Made by a program: the position numbers and the translations under genes
The notes under the pieces: model-generated
What the model saw: the letters and a program-made list of their open reading frames with translations, nothing else
Told to the model about the DNA's origin: nothing
The model's database searches: none
Source: Pseudomonadota bacterium
GTDB lineage: Bacteria > Pseudomonadota > Alphaproteobacteria > Azospirillales > Azospirillaceae
Direction: 5' to 3'
Length of the DNA stretch: 64,000 nt
NCBI GenBank assembly: GCA_023423695.1
Contig: JAFAFA010000036.1
Span: 1-64,000, forward strand
Part shown: positions 1 through 8,392 of the stretch, piece by piece
How positions within the stretch are numbered: the first letter of the stretch is position 1
Layout: each line of letters starts with the position of its first letter

Positions 1-22
1 TGCAAACCCATATCGGGGGGTT

Positions 23-61
23 GGGGGGGCGGGGCCCTCAATCCCCCGGGCCCCCCCGCCC
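23..61 (-). terminator. GC-rich hairpin downstream of the small peptide ORF
   Basis: A long imperfect inverted repeat (about 14 bp arms, G7CG4C3 against G3C7GC3) lies just after the stop codon of the small minus-strand ORF. It is followed on the minus strand by G/C runs rather than a clear T tract. It could end transcription of the znuCB/small-ORF transcript or act as a stabilising 3' structure. Confidence 0.4.
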
Positions 62-65
62 GATC

Positions 66-140
66 TTAGTGCATCAGAAGGTCAAGCAGCCGCTTGACGA
101 TCTCCAGCACCAGGATCAGGAGAGTGAGGATTTTCTCCAT
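66..140 (-). CDS. Possible 24-residue hydrophobic/amphipathic peptide
   Basis: A 24-codon ORF that begins MEKILTLLIL and ends RLLDLLMH. It is made almost entirely of Leu/Ile/Val with a few charged residues spaced as in an amphipathic or membrane helix. A GGAGGG Shine-Dalgarno-like sequence ends 8 bases before the ATG, with a second GGAGG directly against it. Upstream lie two perfect hairpins (166-190 and 191-204) and downstream a strong GC hairpin (23-61). The layout (structured leader, tiny hydrophobic ORF, hairpin) resembles type I toxin or leader-peptide transcripts, but that is inference; I know no homologue. It lies 139 bp downstream of znuB, so it could simply be part of the znuCB 3' UTR. 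Confidence 0.35.
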   Translation of the reverse strand: MEKILTLLILVLEIVKRLLDLLMH

Positions 141-165
141 CCTCCAGCCCTCCGTTGGTACGGCG

Positions 166-204
166 GCGATGGCGGCCCTCCCGCCATCGCGTCCGCCGGC
201 GGAC
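166..204 (-). repeat. Two adjacent perfect hairpins upstream of the small ORF
   Basis: Positions 166-190 form a perfect 10-bp stem (GCGATGGCGG / CCGCCATCGC) with a 5-base loop. Positions 191-204 are a perfect 14-bp palindrome (GTCCGCCGGCGGAC). On the minus strand both lie 26 to 64 bases upstream of the small ORF start. They could terminate the znuCB mRNA, or form a leader that controls translation of the small ORF. Confidence 0.5.
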
Positions 205-279
205 TATGGCGCAGGCGGTCACGTCCGCAAAAGAGAAACACACGACTACATATTCTTTTCCTGATTGTTATCACCGGTT

Positions 280-1065
280 TCAGCGTCGCAACGGCACCAG
301 CGATCCCAGCAGAAACAGCGCGGCGGCGGCCACCACCACGCTCGGCCCCCCCGGAAGATCCCAGTTCAGCGACGCCAGCAGCCCGGCAACGACCGCCAGG
401 ACGCCCAGGACCGAGGCCAGCGCCGCCATACCCTCCGGCGTGCGGGCGAAGCGGCGGGCGGCGGCGGCCGGGATGATCAGCAGCGAGGTGATCAGCAGGA
501 TGCCGACGATCTTCATGGCGATGGCGATCACCAGCGCGATCAGCAGCATGAAGGCCAGCCGCAGGGCGTCGACCGGCATGCCCTCCACCCGCGCCAGATC
601 CTCGTCCACCGTCACCGCCAGCAGCCGGCGCCACAGCAGCGCCAGCCCGCTCAGCGCCACCGCGCCACCGCCATAGATCGCCATCAGGTCGCCGTCGGTC
701 ACCGACAGGATGTCGCCGAACAGATAGGCCATCAGATCGACGCGCAAGGTCTCCAAAAAGGCCAGCGCCACCAGCCCCAGCGACAGCGAGCCATGCGACA
801 GGATGCCCAAAAGCGTGTCCGCCGCCAGGGTGCGCCGCCGCTGCAAGGCCACCAGCGCCAGCGCCAGCGCTACGCAGACCGCCATCACGCCGACCATCGG
901 GTTGACGCCCAGCAGGAAGCCCAGAGTCACCCCCAGCAGAGCCGAGTGGGCCAGCGTATCGCCGAAATAGGCCATGCGCCGCCACACCACGAAGGACCCC
1001 AGAGGCCCGGCCAGCAGGGCGATGCCGCCGCCGGCGATCAGGGCGCGGATCACGAAATCATCCAT
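280..1065 (-). CDS. znuB: Zinc ABC transporter membrane permease ZnuB
   Basis: Inner-membrane permease of the high-affinity zinc importer, working with ZnuC (ATPase) and ZnuA (periplasmic zinc binder). The 261-residue protein is hydrophobic throughout, with the ABC-3 family pattern of 7-8 membrane segments and a family-typical N-terminal stretch around RRMAYFGDTLAHSAL (residues 29-43). The ATG at 1065 is chosen because an in-frame extension to 1227 would run deep into znuC, whereas this start overlaps the znuC stop by only 8 bp, as usual for coupled genes. It is likely repressed by Zur with zinc through the operator at 1858-1877. Confidence 0.93.
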   Translation of the reverse strand: MDDFVIRALIAGGGIALLAGPLGSFVVWRRMAYFGDTLAHSALLGVTLGFLLGVNPMVGVMAVCVALALALVALQRRRTLAADTLLGILSHGSLSLGLVALAFLETLRVDLMAYLFGDILSVTDGDLMAIYGGGAVALSGLALLWRRLLAVTVDEDLARVEGMPVDALRLAFMLLIALVIAIAMKIVGILLITSLLIIPAAAARRFARTPEGMAALASVLGVLAVVAGLLASLNWDLPGGPSVVVAAAALFLLGSLVPLRR

Positions 1066-1858
1066 GGCAGCAGCCCCCGTCATGCTCGGGCACGACCTTG
1101 CCGTCCTCGGCATGGGCGTGGTCGTGGTGATGGACATAGACGGCGAGGTCGCCGGCATGGCCGCCGAACAGGGCATGATATTCCGGATGCCGGCTGACAT
1201 CCTCCGGCCGGCCGGAACAGCAGACATGGCCGTTCAGGCACACCACCCGGTCGGTGCGCGCCATCACCGTGTGCAGGTCGTGACTGACCAGCAGCACGCC
1301 GCAGCCGCGCCGCTGCCGCACCTGGGCGATGCGGCTGAACAGCTCCGCCTGTCCATGGACGTCCACCGCCTGGTCCGGTTCGTCCAGCACCAGCAGGTCG
1401 GGGTCGCCCAGCAGGGCGCGGGCCAGCAGCACCCGCTGCATCTCGCCGCCGGAAATGGTCTGCACCGCCGAGTCGGCTAGCCGCGCCACCCCGGCCTCCT
1501 CCAGCGCCGCCGCCACCCGGTCGGCGGTCACCGGCCGCCACAGCGCCAGGAACCGCCGCACGGTCAGCGGCAGCGTCTGGTCCACTGACAGCTTCTGCGG
1601 CATGTAGCCGATGCGCAGGTTCGGGCGCCGCAGCACCCGTCCGCCGTCGGGCGCCACCAGCCCCAGCACGGCGCGCACCAGCGTCGTCTTGCCGGCGCCG
1701 TTCGGGCCGATCAGCGTCACCACCTCCCCCGGCTGGACGGCGACGTTGATGCGGTCCAGCACGGTGCGGCGGCCGAAACGGACGGTCAGCTCCTCGGTCC
1801 AGGCGAGCGGGCCGGAGAACAGCGCGGAGGTATCGCGGCTTGGGTGGGGTGTTGACAT
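1058..1858 (-). CDS. znuC: Zinc ABC transporter ATP-binding protein ZnuC
   Basis: Cytoplasmic ATPase of the zinc importer. In 266 residues it shows Walker A GPNGAGKT (51-58), an ABC signature ISGGEMQ (135-141), Walker B LLVLDEP (155-161) and the H-loop histidine near 193. The C-terminus carries a histidine cluster HHHDHAH (243-249) and ends GGCCHG, a metal-binding-looking tail. The first ATG at 1858 touches the Zur palindrome, so either the mRNA is leaderless or translation starts further in; there is no Shine-Dalgarno sequence before it. Together with znuB it forms a two-gene operon divergent from znuA. Confidence 0.93.
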   Translation of the reverse strand: MSTPHPSRDTSALFSGPLAWTEELTVRFGRRTVLDRINVAVQPGEVVTLIGPNGAGKTTLVRAVLGLVAPDGGRVLRRPNLRIGYMPQKLSVDQTLPLTVRRFLALWRPVTADRVAAALEEAGVARLADSAVQTISGGEMQRVLLARALLGDPDLLVLDEPDQAVDVHGQAELFSRIAQVRQRRGCGVLLVSHDLHTVMARTDRVVCLNGHVCCSGRPEDVSRHPEYHALFGGHAGDLAVYVHHHDHAHAEDGKVVPEHDGGCCHG

Positions 1859-1877
1859 GTTACGTTATAACGTGACA
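1858..1877. promoter_or_regulatory. Candidate Zur operator between znuC and znuA
   Basis: A 20-bp near-perfect palindrome, TGTTACGTTATAACGTGACA (one mismatched pair), sits in the divergent znuC/znuA gap. It resembles the AT-centred palindromes bound by alphaproteobacterial Zur (Fur family). It overlaps a TATAAC -10-like hexamer for the minus strand, so a bound repressor would block RNA polymerase. Assignment to Zur is by context and pattern. Confidence 0.75.
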
Positions 1878-1947
1878 CCAAAGTGAACGTGGCTTCCCTA
1901 TGCGCTGAAACCAGCAGCCTGTCCAGCAAGTCGAGAGGATCCCTCCC

Positions 1948-2901
1948 ATGCGCCGATTCGCGCTGTTCACCACCCTGACCGCTGCCCTTGCCGCAGCAGC
2001 CGCCTTGCCGGCCCATGCAGAGGTGCCGAAGGTGGTGGTGTCGATCAAACCGATCCACTCCCTGGTCGCGTCGGTTATGCACGGGGTGGGCGAGCCGACG
2101 CTGCTGGTGCGCGGCGGCGCATCGCCGCACAGCTACACGATGAAGCCGTCTGACGCGAAGGCGCTGTCGGCCGCCGATCTGGTGGTCTGGGTGGGGCCGG
2201 AACTGGAGACCTTCCTGGAAAAGCCGCTGAAGGCCAACGCGCCCAAGGCGACCCGGCTGACCCTGATGGAACTGAAGGGCCTGACCCTGCTGGAAACCCG
2301 CGAGGGCGGCGCCTGGGAGGCACATGACCATGGTCGGAAGGGGGGCCATGATCACAAGGGCCACGACCATGCCGAAGAGCACGAGGAACTGAACAGCCAC
2401 CTCTGGCTCGATCCCGCCAACGCCCGCGCCATCGTGACCGCGACGGCGGAGGCGCTTGCAGCCAAGGACCCCGCCGGCGCCGAGACCTATCGCACCAATG
2501 CCGACCGCACGCTGCAGCAGCTCGACGCGCTGGACGCGGAGTTGAAAGCCGCGCTGGCGCCGGTGAAGGACAAGCCCTTCGTCGTCTTCCACGACGCCTA
2601 TCAATATTTCGAGGCGCGCTACGACCTGTCGGCGGTCGGTTCGATCACCGTCAGCCCGGACCGCCGCCCCTCCGCCAAGCGACTGTCGGCGATCCGCGCC
2701 AAGATCGGCGGGCTGGGTGCGGCCTGCGTCTTCGCCGAACCGCAGTTCGAACCGGCGCTGGTCCAGACTGTGGTCGAGGGCACCAAGGCCAGGACCGGCG
2801 TGCTCGACCCCGAAGGCAGCGAGCTGCCGGAGGGCGAGGCGCTCTACCCCACCCTGCTGCGCAACCTCGCCGCATCGCTGCGCGGCTGCCTTGGCGCTTA
2901 A
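1948..2901 (+). CDS. znuA: Zinc ABC transporter periplasmic zinc-binding protein ZnuA
   Basis: Captures zinc in the periplasm and delivers it to ZnuBC. The 317-residue precursor has a signal peptide (residues 1-24, ending PAHA). The likely zinc ligands are visible: His61 in SPHSY, His151 in SHLWLDP, His215 in FHDAYQYF and Asp287. A charged histidine-rich loop (126-145, repeated HDH and GHDH) between strands is the hallmark of zinc-specific cluster 9 binding proteins. It is transcribed divergently from znuCB under the shared Zur-type operator. Confidence 0.95.
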   Translation: MRRFALFTTLTAALAAAAALPAHAEVPKVVVSIKPIHSLVASVMHGVGEPTLLVRGGASPHSYTMKPSDAKALSAADLVVWVGPELETFLEKPLKANAPKATRLTLMELKGLTLLETREGGAWEAHDHGRKGGHDHKGHDHAEEHEELNSHLWLDPANARAIVTATAEALAAKDPAGAETYRTNADRTLQQLDALDAELKAALAPVKDKPFVVFHDAYQYFEARYDLSAVGSITVSPDRRPSAKRLSAIRAKIGGLGAACVFAEPQFEPALVQTVVEGTKARTGVLDPEGSELPEGEALYPTLLRNLAASLRGCLGA

Positions 2902-2977
2902 GCCCCGGACGGGCCTGTGCTAAACCGCTGGGAGGGCGGAAAAGTCCGGCCGGAACGCTGAACAGGGGATGGGCGTC

Positions 2978-3775
2978 ATGAAGATCGGTGTCGTCGGGTG
3001 CGCGGGGCGCATGGGGCAGATGCTGGTGCGCGAGATCGCGGCGACCGCGGGCTGCACGCTGGCCGGCGGGACCGAGCGGGTGGGCGGCCCGGCGCTGGGC
3101 AAGGATCTGGGCGTGCTGGCCGGGCTGGACCCGCTGGGCGTGACCGCCATCGACGATCCGGTCGCCCTGTTCGCGGAGGCCGACGCGGTGATCGACTTCA
3201 CCAGCCCCGACGCGACGGAGCGTCACGCCGCCCTGGCCGCCCAGTCCGAAACCGTGCTGGTCGTCGGCACCACCGGCCTGAACCCGTCGCAACAGGCCGC
3301 CATCGCCACCGCGGCCACCCACACGGCGATCATCCAGTCGCCGAACATGTCATTGGGCGTCAACCTGCTGCTGGCGCTGGTGGAGCAGGTCGCCCATACG
3401 CTGGATGAAGACTTCGACATCGACATCCTGGAGATGCACCACCGCCGCAAGGTGGACGCGCCGTCGGGCACCGCGCTGGGTCTCGGCCATGCTGCGGCGG
3501 CCGGGCGCGGGGTCAAGCTGGAGGATGTCTGGCAGAAGGTCCGCGACGGCCACACCGGCGCCCGTCCGCGTGGCGAGATCGGCTTCGCCACGCTGCGCGG
3601 CGGCGACGTGATCGGCGACCACACGGTGATCTTCGCCAGCGAGGGCGAACGGATCGAGCTGACCCACAAGGCCTCCGGCCGGCAGATCTACGCCAAGGGC
3701 GCGGTGCGAGCCGCCCTGTGGGCGCAGGACAAGACGCCGGGCCTCTACAGCATGCGGAACGTGCTGGGTCTCTGA
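2978..3775 (+). CDS. dapB: 4-hydroxy-tetrahydrodipicolinate reductase DapB
   Basis: Reduces 4-hydroxy-tetrahydrodipicolinate with NAD(P)H in the lysine/diaminopimelate pathway. It has the N-terminal dinucleotide motif GVVGCAGRMGQ, the GTTG loop, and the active-site block HHRRKVDAPSGTAL (about residues 154-167) that is diagnostic of DapB. The length of 265 residues is family-typical. An ATG at 2969 would add three residues, but the AGGGG ribosome site directly abuts it, so the ATG at 2978 with normal spacing is preferred. Confidence 0.95.
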   Translation: MKIGVVGCAGRMGQMLVREIAATAGCTLAGGTERVGGPALGKDLGVLAGLDPLGVTAIDDPVALFAEADAVIDFTSPDATERHAALAAQSETVLVVGTTGLNPSQQAAIATAATHTAIIQSPNMSLGVNLLLALVEQVAHTLDEDFDIDILEMHHRRKVDAPSGTALGLGHAAAAGRGVKLEDVWQKVRDGHTGARPRGEIGFATLRGGDVIGDHTVIFASEGERIELTHKASGRQIYAKGAVRAALWAQDKTPGLYSMRNVLGL

Positions 3776-3811
3776 ACCCCAGGCACCTGAGCTTTTGACG
3801 GGGCGGCGGTT

Positions 3812-5452
3812 CTACACCCCCGCCCCTTCCCGCGTCAGCACCGCCAGAAAGGCATCGACGACGCGCGGGTCGAAATGGCGGCCCGATTCGGCACGCAGCA
3901 GGTCAAGCACCTCGACCATGCCCCATGCCTTCTTGTAGGGGCGGCGGTGCAGCAACGCATCGAAGACATCGGCGACGGCGACGACGCGGCCGGCCAGCGG
4001 AATGGCGTCGCCCGCCAGCCCCTGCGGATAGCCGCTGCCGTCGAACTTCTCGTGATGGCTCTCGGCGATCTCAGCCCCCATCGACAGGTAGCCGCGCCGG
4101 TCGCCGCCGCAGGCGTCGCGCAGGATGCTGCCGCCGATGGACGCGTGGTCGCGCATGACCGCCATCTCCGCCTCGTCCAGCCGGCCGGGCTTGCGCAGGA
4201 TGGCATCCGGGATGCCGACCTTGCCCACGTCGTGCAGCACGCTGGCCAGCCCGATGGTGTCGCAGAACCAATCGTCCAGTTCGTCCGGAAAGTCGCCGCG
4301 GGCATGCAGTTCGCGCGCGATCGCCGTGGCCCAGCGGCCCAGCCGCTTCACATGGTCGCCGGTGACCTCGTCCTTGTATTCGGCCAGCTTGCCGAGCGCG
4401 TGGACGGTGGCGACCTGCGCCTCGTTCAGCCGCTCGTAGAGCCGCAGATTGTCCAGCCCGACCGCCGCCTTGGTGCAGAGCAGCTCCAGCAGCGGCCGGT
4501 CGTCCTCGGCGAAGGGACCGCCGAGCAGGCAGAGCCCCAGCGGCGCCGTATCGCGGCCGCGCAGCACGGCCACGCCATGCCGCGCGCGCCATCGCGCCTG
4601 CCCATCGTCCAATGCGGCGGCGATGTCCTCGGCGGCCTCCGCCGGCAGATCGACCGGCAGCCCGGCCTCGGCGAGGATCGTCACACCGCCGCCCTCCCCG
4701 CCTCCGCACAGCAGGGCGGTGGTGGCGTTGGTCAGCAGGGCCGACGCCCGTCCCACCAGTCCCGCCAGGAACTGGGAGCGCGACCGCAGCCCGGCCAGAT
4801 GGACGGCCGCCTCCATCACCCGCTCCAGCCCCTGCCGGCCGCGTTCGATGGCCGTGATATGCTGGTAGGAACGCAGGGCCGCGACGGTGGCGGTGTAGAG
4901 CTTCTGCGCCGTCAGCTCGCTCTTCGCCTTGTAGTCGTTGATGTCGTAGGCGGCGATCACCTGCCGCTCCGGCGCCTGTCCCGGCTGGCCGGTGCGCAGG
5001 ATGATGCGGATCTGCCGGTTGCCCATCTCCTCGCGGATGTGGCGGACCAGCTTCAGCCCGGCATCGTCGGTCTCCATCACCACGTCCAGCAGGATGGCGG
5101 CGATCCCCGGATTTTCGGCCAGCAGCGACCGCGCCTGCCGCGCGGTGTAGGCGGACAGGAAGCGGACCGGCCGCTCCTCGAACGTCATTTCGCCCAGCAC
5201 CACCCGGGTAATGGCGTGGACCTCGTGGTCGTCGTCGACGATCAGGATCTGCCAGGGCGGATTGTCCCGGCCACCGGCCGCATCGACGGTTTCGGCGGCG
5301 AACTCCAACACATCCCCGGCAGCCTCCCGCCGGGCCTCTTCAGCCCTGTCGCCCCTGTTGCAGCCGTCAGCCATCACCGCCCCCGCGGTTCGATTCGCTT
5401 CCGCCGGCTCTGCGAACGTTACCGGCACGTGCATCTCCCTGGTCGACGGCAA
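3812..5452 (-). CDS. Response regulator with DUF3369 and HD-GYP c-di-GMP phosphodiesterase domains
   Basis: A 546-residue cytoplasmic signalling protein. A REC domain (about 67-195) keeps the acidic pocket DDD (73-75) and phospho-acceptor Asp123. A DUF3369/GAF-like segment follows (about 200-340). The HD-GYP domain (about 345-545) retains HDVGK (407-411) and GSGYPQG (472-478), so cyclic-di-GMP hydrolysis is expected. Family members link phosphorelay input to c-di-GMP degradation and motility or biofilm choices. No histidine kinase is adjacent. The ATG at 5434 (MHVPV) is an alternative start. Confidence 0.9.
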   Translation of the reverse strand: MPSTREMHVPVTFAEPAEANRTAGAVMADGCNRGDRAEEARREAAGDVLEFAAETVDAAGGRDNPPWQILIVDDDHEVHAITRVVLGEMTFEERPVRFLSAYTARQARSLLAENPGIAAILLDVVMETDDAGLKLVRHIREEMGNRQIRIILRTGQPGQAPERQVIAAYDINDYKAKSELTAQKLYTATVAALRSYQHITAIERGRQGLERVMEAAVHLAGLRSRSQFLAGLVGRASALLTNATTALLCGGGEGGGVTILAEAGLPVDLPAEAAEDIAAALDDGQARWRARHGVAVLRGRDTAPLGLCLLGGPFAEDDRPLLELLCTKAAVGLDNLRLYERLNEAQVATVHALGKLAEYKDEVTGDHVKRLGRWATAIARELHARGDFPDELDDWFCDTIGLASVLHDVGKVGIPDAILRKPGRLDEAEMAVMRDHASIGGSILRDACGGDRRGYLSMGAEIAESHHEKFDGSGYPQGLAGDAIPLAGRVVAVADVFDALLHRRPYKKAWGMVEVLDLLRAESGRHFDPRVVDAFLAVLTREGAGV

Positions 5453-5538
5453 TTTTCCGTGAAGTTATCTTGCTTTGTCAATAAATCGCCGGCTGCGTGG
5501 ATGTGTCGCGCATCGCATATGCCCGGACCGGGACCGCG

Positions 5539-6165
5539 TCAGGCGGTCCGCTTCCAGGCGACGGTCAGCAGTCCAGCCCCCATCAGCAGCGACCCGCCGA
5601 CCCGGTTGACCGTGCGCTGCACCGACGGCGTCCGCACTGCGCGCCGCGCCGCCGAGGCCAGCAGGGCGTAACCGGCGGCATTCAGCGTCGCCAGCACCAG
5701 GAAGGTAGCCTCCATCACCACCATCTGCTCGGCCAGCGGCCGGGCGGGATCGAGGAACTGCGGCAGGAAGGCGACGAAGAAGACGATGCTCTTGGGGTTC
5801 AGCGCGGTGACGGCATAGGTGTGCAGCATCATCCGCCAGGGCCGAACCGTGGAATCGTCGGCCACCGTCTCGGCACTCCGGACCGGTGCCCGCCACAGCT
5901 TGATGCCGAGATAGACCAGATAGGCGGCGCCGGCCCATTTCAGCAGGGTGAACAGCGCCGCCGAGGTCGACAGCAGCACCCCCAGCCCCAGCATCGAGGC
6001 GGTCATCGCGGTGAAGTCGCCCAGCGCCACCCCCGCGACCGTCGCCATGGCCGACTTCCGTCCGTGGCCCAGCGCGTATGAGACGACGATCAGCACCGTC
6101 GGCCCGGGGATCATCAGCATGACGGCGGACGCGGCGGCGAAGGCGAGCCAAAGGTCGGGGGACAT
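5539..6165 (-). CDS. LysE/RhtB family amino-acid exporter
   Basis: Inner-membrane exporter of the LysE/RhtB superfamily, 208 residues with about six hydrophobic segments. It has the conserved N-terminal P-G-P turn (MIPGPTVLIVVSYALGHG, about residues 18-35), which marks the family, and the typical KWAGAAYLVYLGIKLWR segment. Likely substrates are amino acids or homoserine lactone-like compounds; the sequence does not say which. It lies alone between a HD-GYP regulator and the GH17 protein, all on the minus strand but with gaps. Confidence 0.88.
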   Translation of the reverse strand: MSPDLWLAFAAASAVMLMIPGPTVLIVVSYALGHGRKSAMATVAGVALGDFTAMTASMLGLGVLLSTSAALFTLLKWAGAAYLVYLGIKLWRAPVRSAETVADDSTVRPWRMMLHTYAVTALNPKSIVFFVAFLPQFLDPARPLAEQMVVMEATFLVLATLNAAGYALLASAARRAVRTPSVQRTVNRVGGSLLMGAGLLTVAWKRTA

Positions 6166-6251
6166 GGAACGGGTCTCCGGTTACGGCGAAGGACCCGTCC
6201 ATCAATCCACAGCACCGCGGCCCGCGCAATGGGCCTCGGAAAACCGCGCCG

Positions 6252-8033
6252 TCAGATCCGCCGCAGCGGACGCCGGGCGCTCCAAACGCCGGCCAGGAAG
6301 GGCACTGCCAGCAGGACCTGCAAGGCCGCCCAGCCCAGCGCCTCCCAGTTCGGCAGGGTCCAATCGACCTCGTGCAGCGCCTCCATGAAGGGAAGCTGGC
6401 CGTAGATCAGCGACTCGAGCGGAACGAAGCCCTCGGCGACCACGGTCAGCAGCGCGCCCAGCAGCAGCCCGAAGCCCAGCAGCGACTCCACCGGCATGCG
6501 GCGAACGGCGCCGCACAGGCCGCGCGGCTCTCCATCCTCGGCGGGGACCGCAGGGCGGAACAGGCTGGCGATGCCCAGCGCGTCGCGCGTTTTCGTCCCG
6601 ACCGGGCGGCGGGCGGCGCGGATCAGCCCCAGCGCCGGCAGCGCCACCGCCGGGATCAGCAGGTAGGGGTTGGGGAAGTCGCGGTAACGGCCGTCATAGA
6701 TGATGAGCAGCGACCAGACCAGCGCCGCGACGCCCAACGCCACCGCGCTCCACCGCCCCACCCGCTCGGTGCGGGTCAGCGCGGGGCGGGGATGGCGCAG
6801 GCCGACCAGCGGCTCGCGCGCCAGTTCACCACTCGCCAGCGTGCGGTGGGCGGTCAACAGCACCGCCAGCGCCAGGGCGGCAGTCAGCGCCAGCATGACC
6901 ACGGCCAGCGTGGTATCCTGCCAGTAATGCTTGCCGTGCGCCGCCAGGAAGCCGGCGCGGACATAGAGCGTGGACAGCGCCTGCGCCAGCAGGATCAGCA
7001 CCACCCAGCCGGTGCCCGGCACATGGCGCCGCAGCAGAGCCAGCCCGCCCAGCAGCACCAGCGCCAGCCCGCTGGACGCCGCGAACAGCCAGGGCCAGGC
7101 GACATTGCCGACGACCGGCCCGGCCAGCGAGAATTTCGGCGTGCGGTCGGCGTTGTAGAGCCCCCAATGGCCGCCGACGGTGCCCTCCAGCTTCGCCTTC
7201 CATTCCTGGTCGAAGGCCTCGATCACGTTGTAGTCGAAGCCCTCCTGCTCGGCCATGCGGACGAAGGCGTTGACGAAGGTCGCCTTGTTGACCAGCCCCG
7301 GCACGGCGGCGCCGCGCGAGCGGCCCTGCGTCGGCCAGCCGGTCTCGCCGACCAGGATCGGCTTGCCGGGGAAACGCTGGGCGATGGTGCGGTAGCTGTT
7401 GCGGATGCGCTCGGTGGCGCCCTCCACGCCGGCCGGCACGTCTTCCCAATAGGGCAGCAGATGGATGGTCAGATAATCGACGTGGGAGGATATCTGCGGG
7501 TATTTCAGCCACCATTCCCACACATCGGCATAGGACACGGGCTGCCTCACCGCCGCCTTGACCCGGTCGATGTAGCCGGTCACCTGCTCCGGCGTCAGTT
7601 CGCGCCGCAGCAGCACCTCGTTGCCGACGATGACGCGGGTGATGACGTCGGGATAGCGGTTGGCGAGGTCGATCAGCGAGGCGATCTCCGCCTCGTTCTT
7701 CTCGGTCTTGGAGGACAGCCATGCCCCCATGGTGACCTGGATGCCGTGCCGGCGCGCCATCTCCGGCACCACCTGGAGCCCTTCCAGCGAGGTGTAGGTG
7801 CGGATGCCGGCCACCTGCGGCGCCAATGCCGCGAGGTCTTCCTCGATCTGGGCATCGGTCGGGAAGACCTGGGTCAGCGGGCTCTGGCCGTCGCGGAACG
7901 GGGCGAAGGACACGCTGCGCAGCTTGCCCCCCGGCGGCGGATCGAGCGGCACCGGGCGGTTCGGCAGGGACCAGACGGCGAGATTCGCGAGGCCGGCGAC
8001 GAGAATCGCGGCGAGGATGAGGATCAGGCGCAT
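6252..8033 (-). CDS. Membrane-anchored GH17 glucan hydrolase/glucosyltransferase
   Basis: A 593-residue protein with an N-terminal membrane anchor (residues 3-22), a glycoside hydrolase family 17 catalytic domain (about 35-310) and about eight C-terminal membrane segments. The GH17 acid/base Glu is in VGNEV (136-140) and the nucleophile Glu230 in VGETGWPT. This fusion of GH17 with a membrane tail resembles NdvC-like proteins implicated in beta-(1,3)/(1,6)-glucan synthesis by transglycosylation in rhizobia, so a role in periplasmic or surface glucan remodelling is likely. The precise linkage is not predictable here. Confidence 0.85.
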   Translation of the reverse strand: MRLILILAAILVAGLANLAVWSLPNRPVPLDPPPGGKLRSVSFAPFRDGQSPLTQVFPTDAQIEEDLAALAPQVAGIRTYTSLEGLQVVPEMARRHGIQVTMGAWLSSKTEKNEAEIASLIDLANRYPDVITRVIVGNEVLLRRELTPEQVTGYIDRVKAAVRQPVSYADVWEWWLKYPQISSHVDYLTIHLLPYWEDVPAGVEGATERIRNSYRTIAQRFPGKPILVGETGWPTQGRSRGAAVPGLVNKATFVNAFVRMAEQEGFDYNVIEAFDQEWKAKLEGTVGGHWGLYNADRTPKFSLAGPVVGNVAWPWLFAASSGLALVLLGGLALLRRHVPGTGWVVLILLAQALSTLYVRAGFLAAHGKHYWQDTTLAVVMLALTAALALAVLLTAHRTLASGELAREPLVGLRHPRPALTRTERVGRWSAVALGVAALVWSLLIIYDGRYRDFPNPYLLIPAVALPALGLIRAARRPVGTKTRDALGIASLFRPAVPAEDGEPRGLCGAVRRMPVESLLGFGLLLGALLTVVAEGFVPLESLIYGQLPFMEALHEVDWTLPNWEALGWAALQVLLAVPFLAGVWSARRPLRRI

Positions 8034-8126
8034 GGGCGGGATGTCTACACCAAAGGCTTGACGGTTTGAACGGGGACCGTCGCACCAACAGGCCGGAGGA
8101 CGTTTTTATTCACCGGATCCGGTCAG

Positions 8127-8160
8127 AAAATGGGCGCGCCCCCCGGAGGAGGCGCGCCCA
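8127..8160 (-). terminator. Rho-independent terminator downstream of fpr
   Basis: A perfect 9-bp stem (GGGCGCGCC / GGCGCGCCC) with a 10-base loop is followed on the minus strand by ATTTTCT. It lies downstream of fpr and upstream of the GH17 gene, so it should separate the two transcripts. Confidence 0.75.
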
Positions 8161-8259
8161 GTCGGTCAAGGATTGAGTGACGTGCCTTCGTCACGGATGG
8201 GTAAACGTGTGGGAGGGGGAGATTATTCCGGCGGGGGGTGTGACTTTGTGGGGGCGTCA

Positions 8260-8367
8260 GACCCCCACCTATCCTCCCCCGCTGGGCGGGGGAGGGACTG
8301 CCGCCACTCTCCCGCACAAGCACTTATCCCCTCCCCCGCCCAGCGGGGGAGGATTAGGGTGGGGGTC
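8260..8367. repeat. Composite intergenic palindrome, family A, copy 1
   Basis: About 108 bp flanked by inverted ends GACCCCCACC / GGTGGGGGTC. It contains two CCTCCCCCGC-type hairpins separated by a spacer reading ctgccgccactctcccgc. The same spacer occurs in reverse orientation in the copy at 50656-50764. It fills most of the gap between the fpr terminator and the fpr stop. Confidence 0.85.
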
Positions 8368-8392
8368 GAACGCGGCCAAAAAACACCAAATC

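Noticed and set aside
3875..5671. Long plus-strand frame of about 600 codons opposite the HD-GYP gene
   Set aside because: The minus-strand protein has intact REC, DUF3369 and HD-GYP motifs; the opposite frame has none and is compositionally biased.
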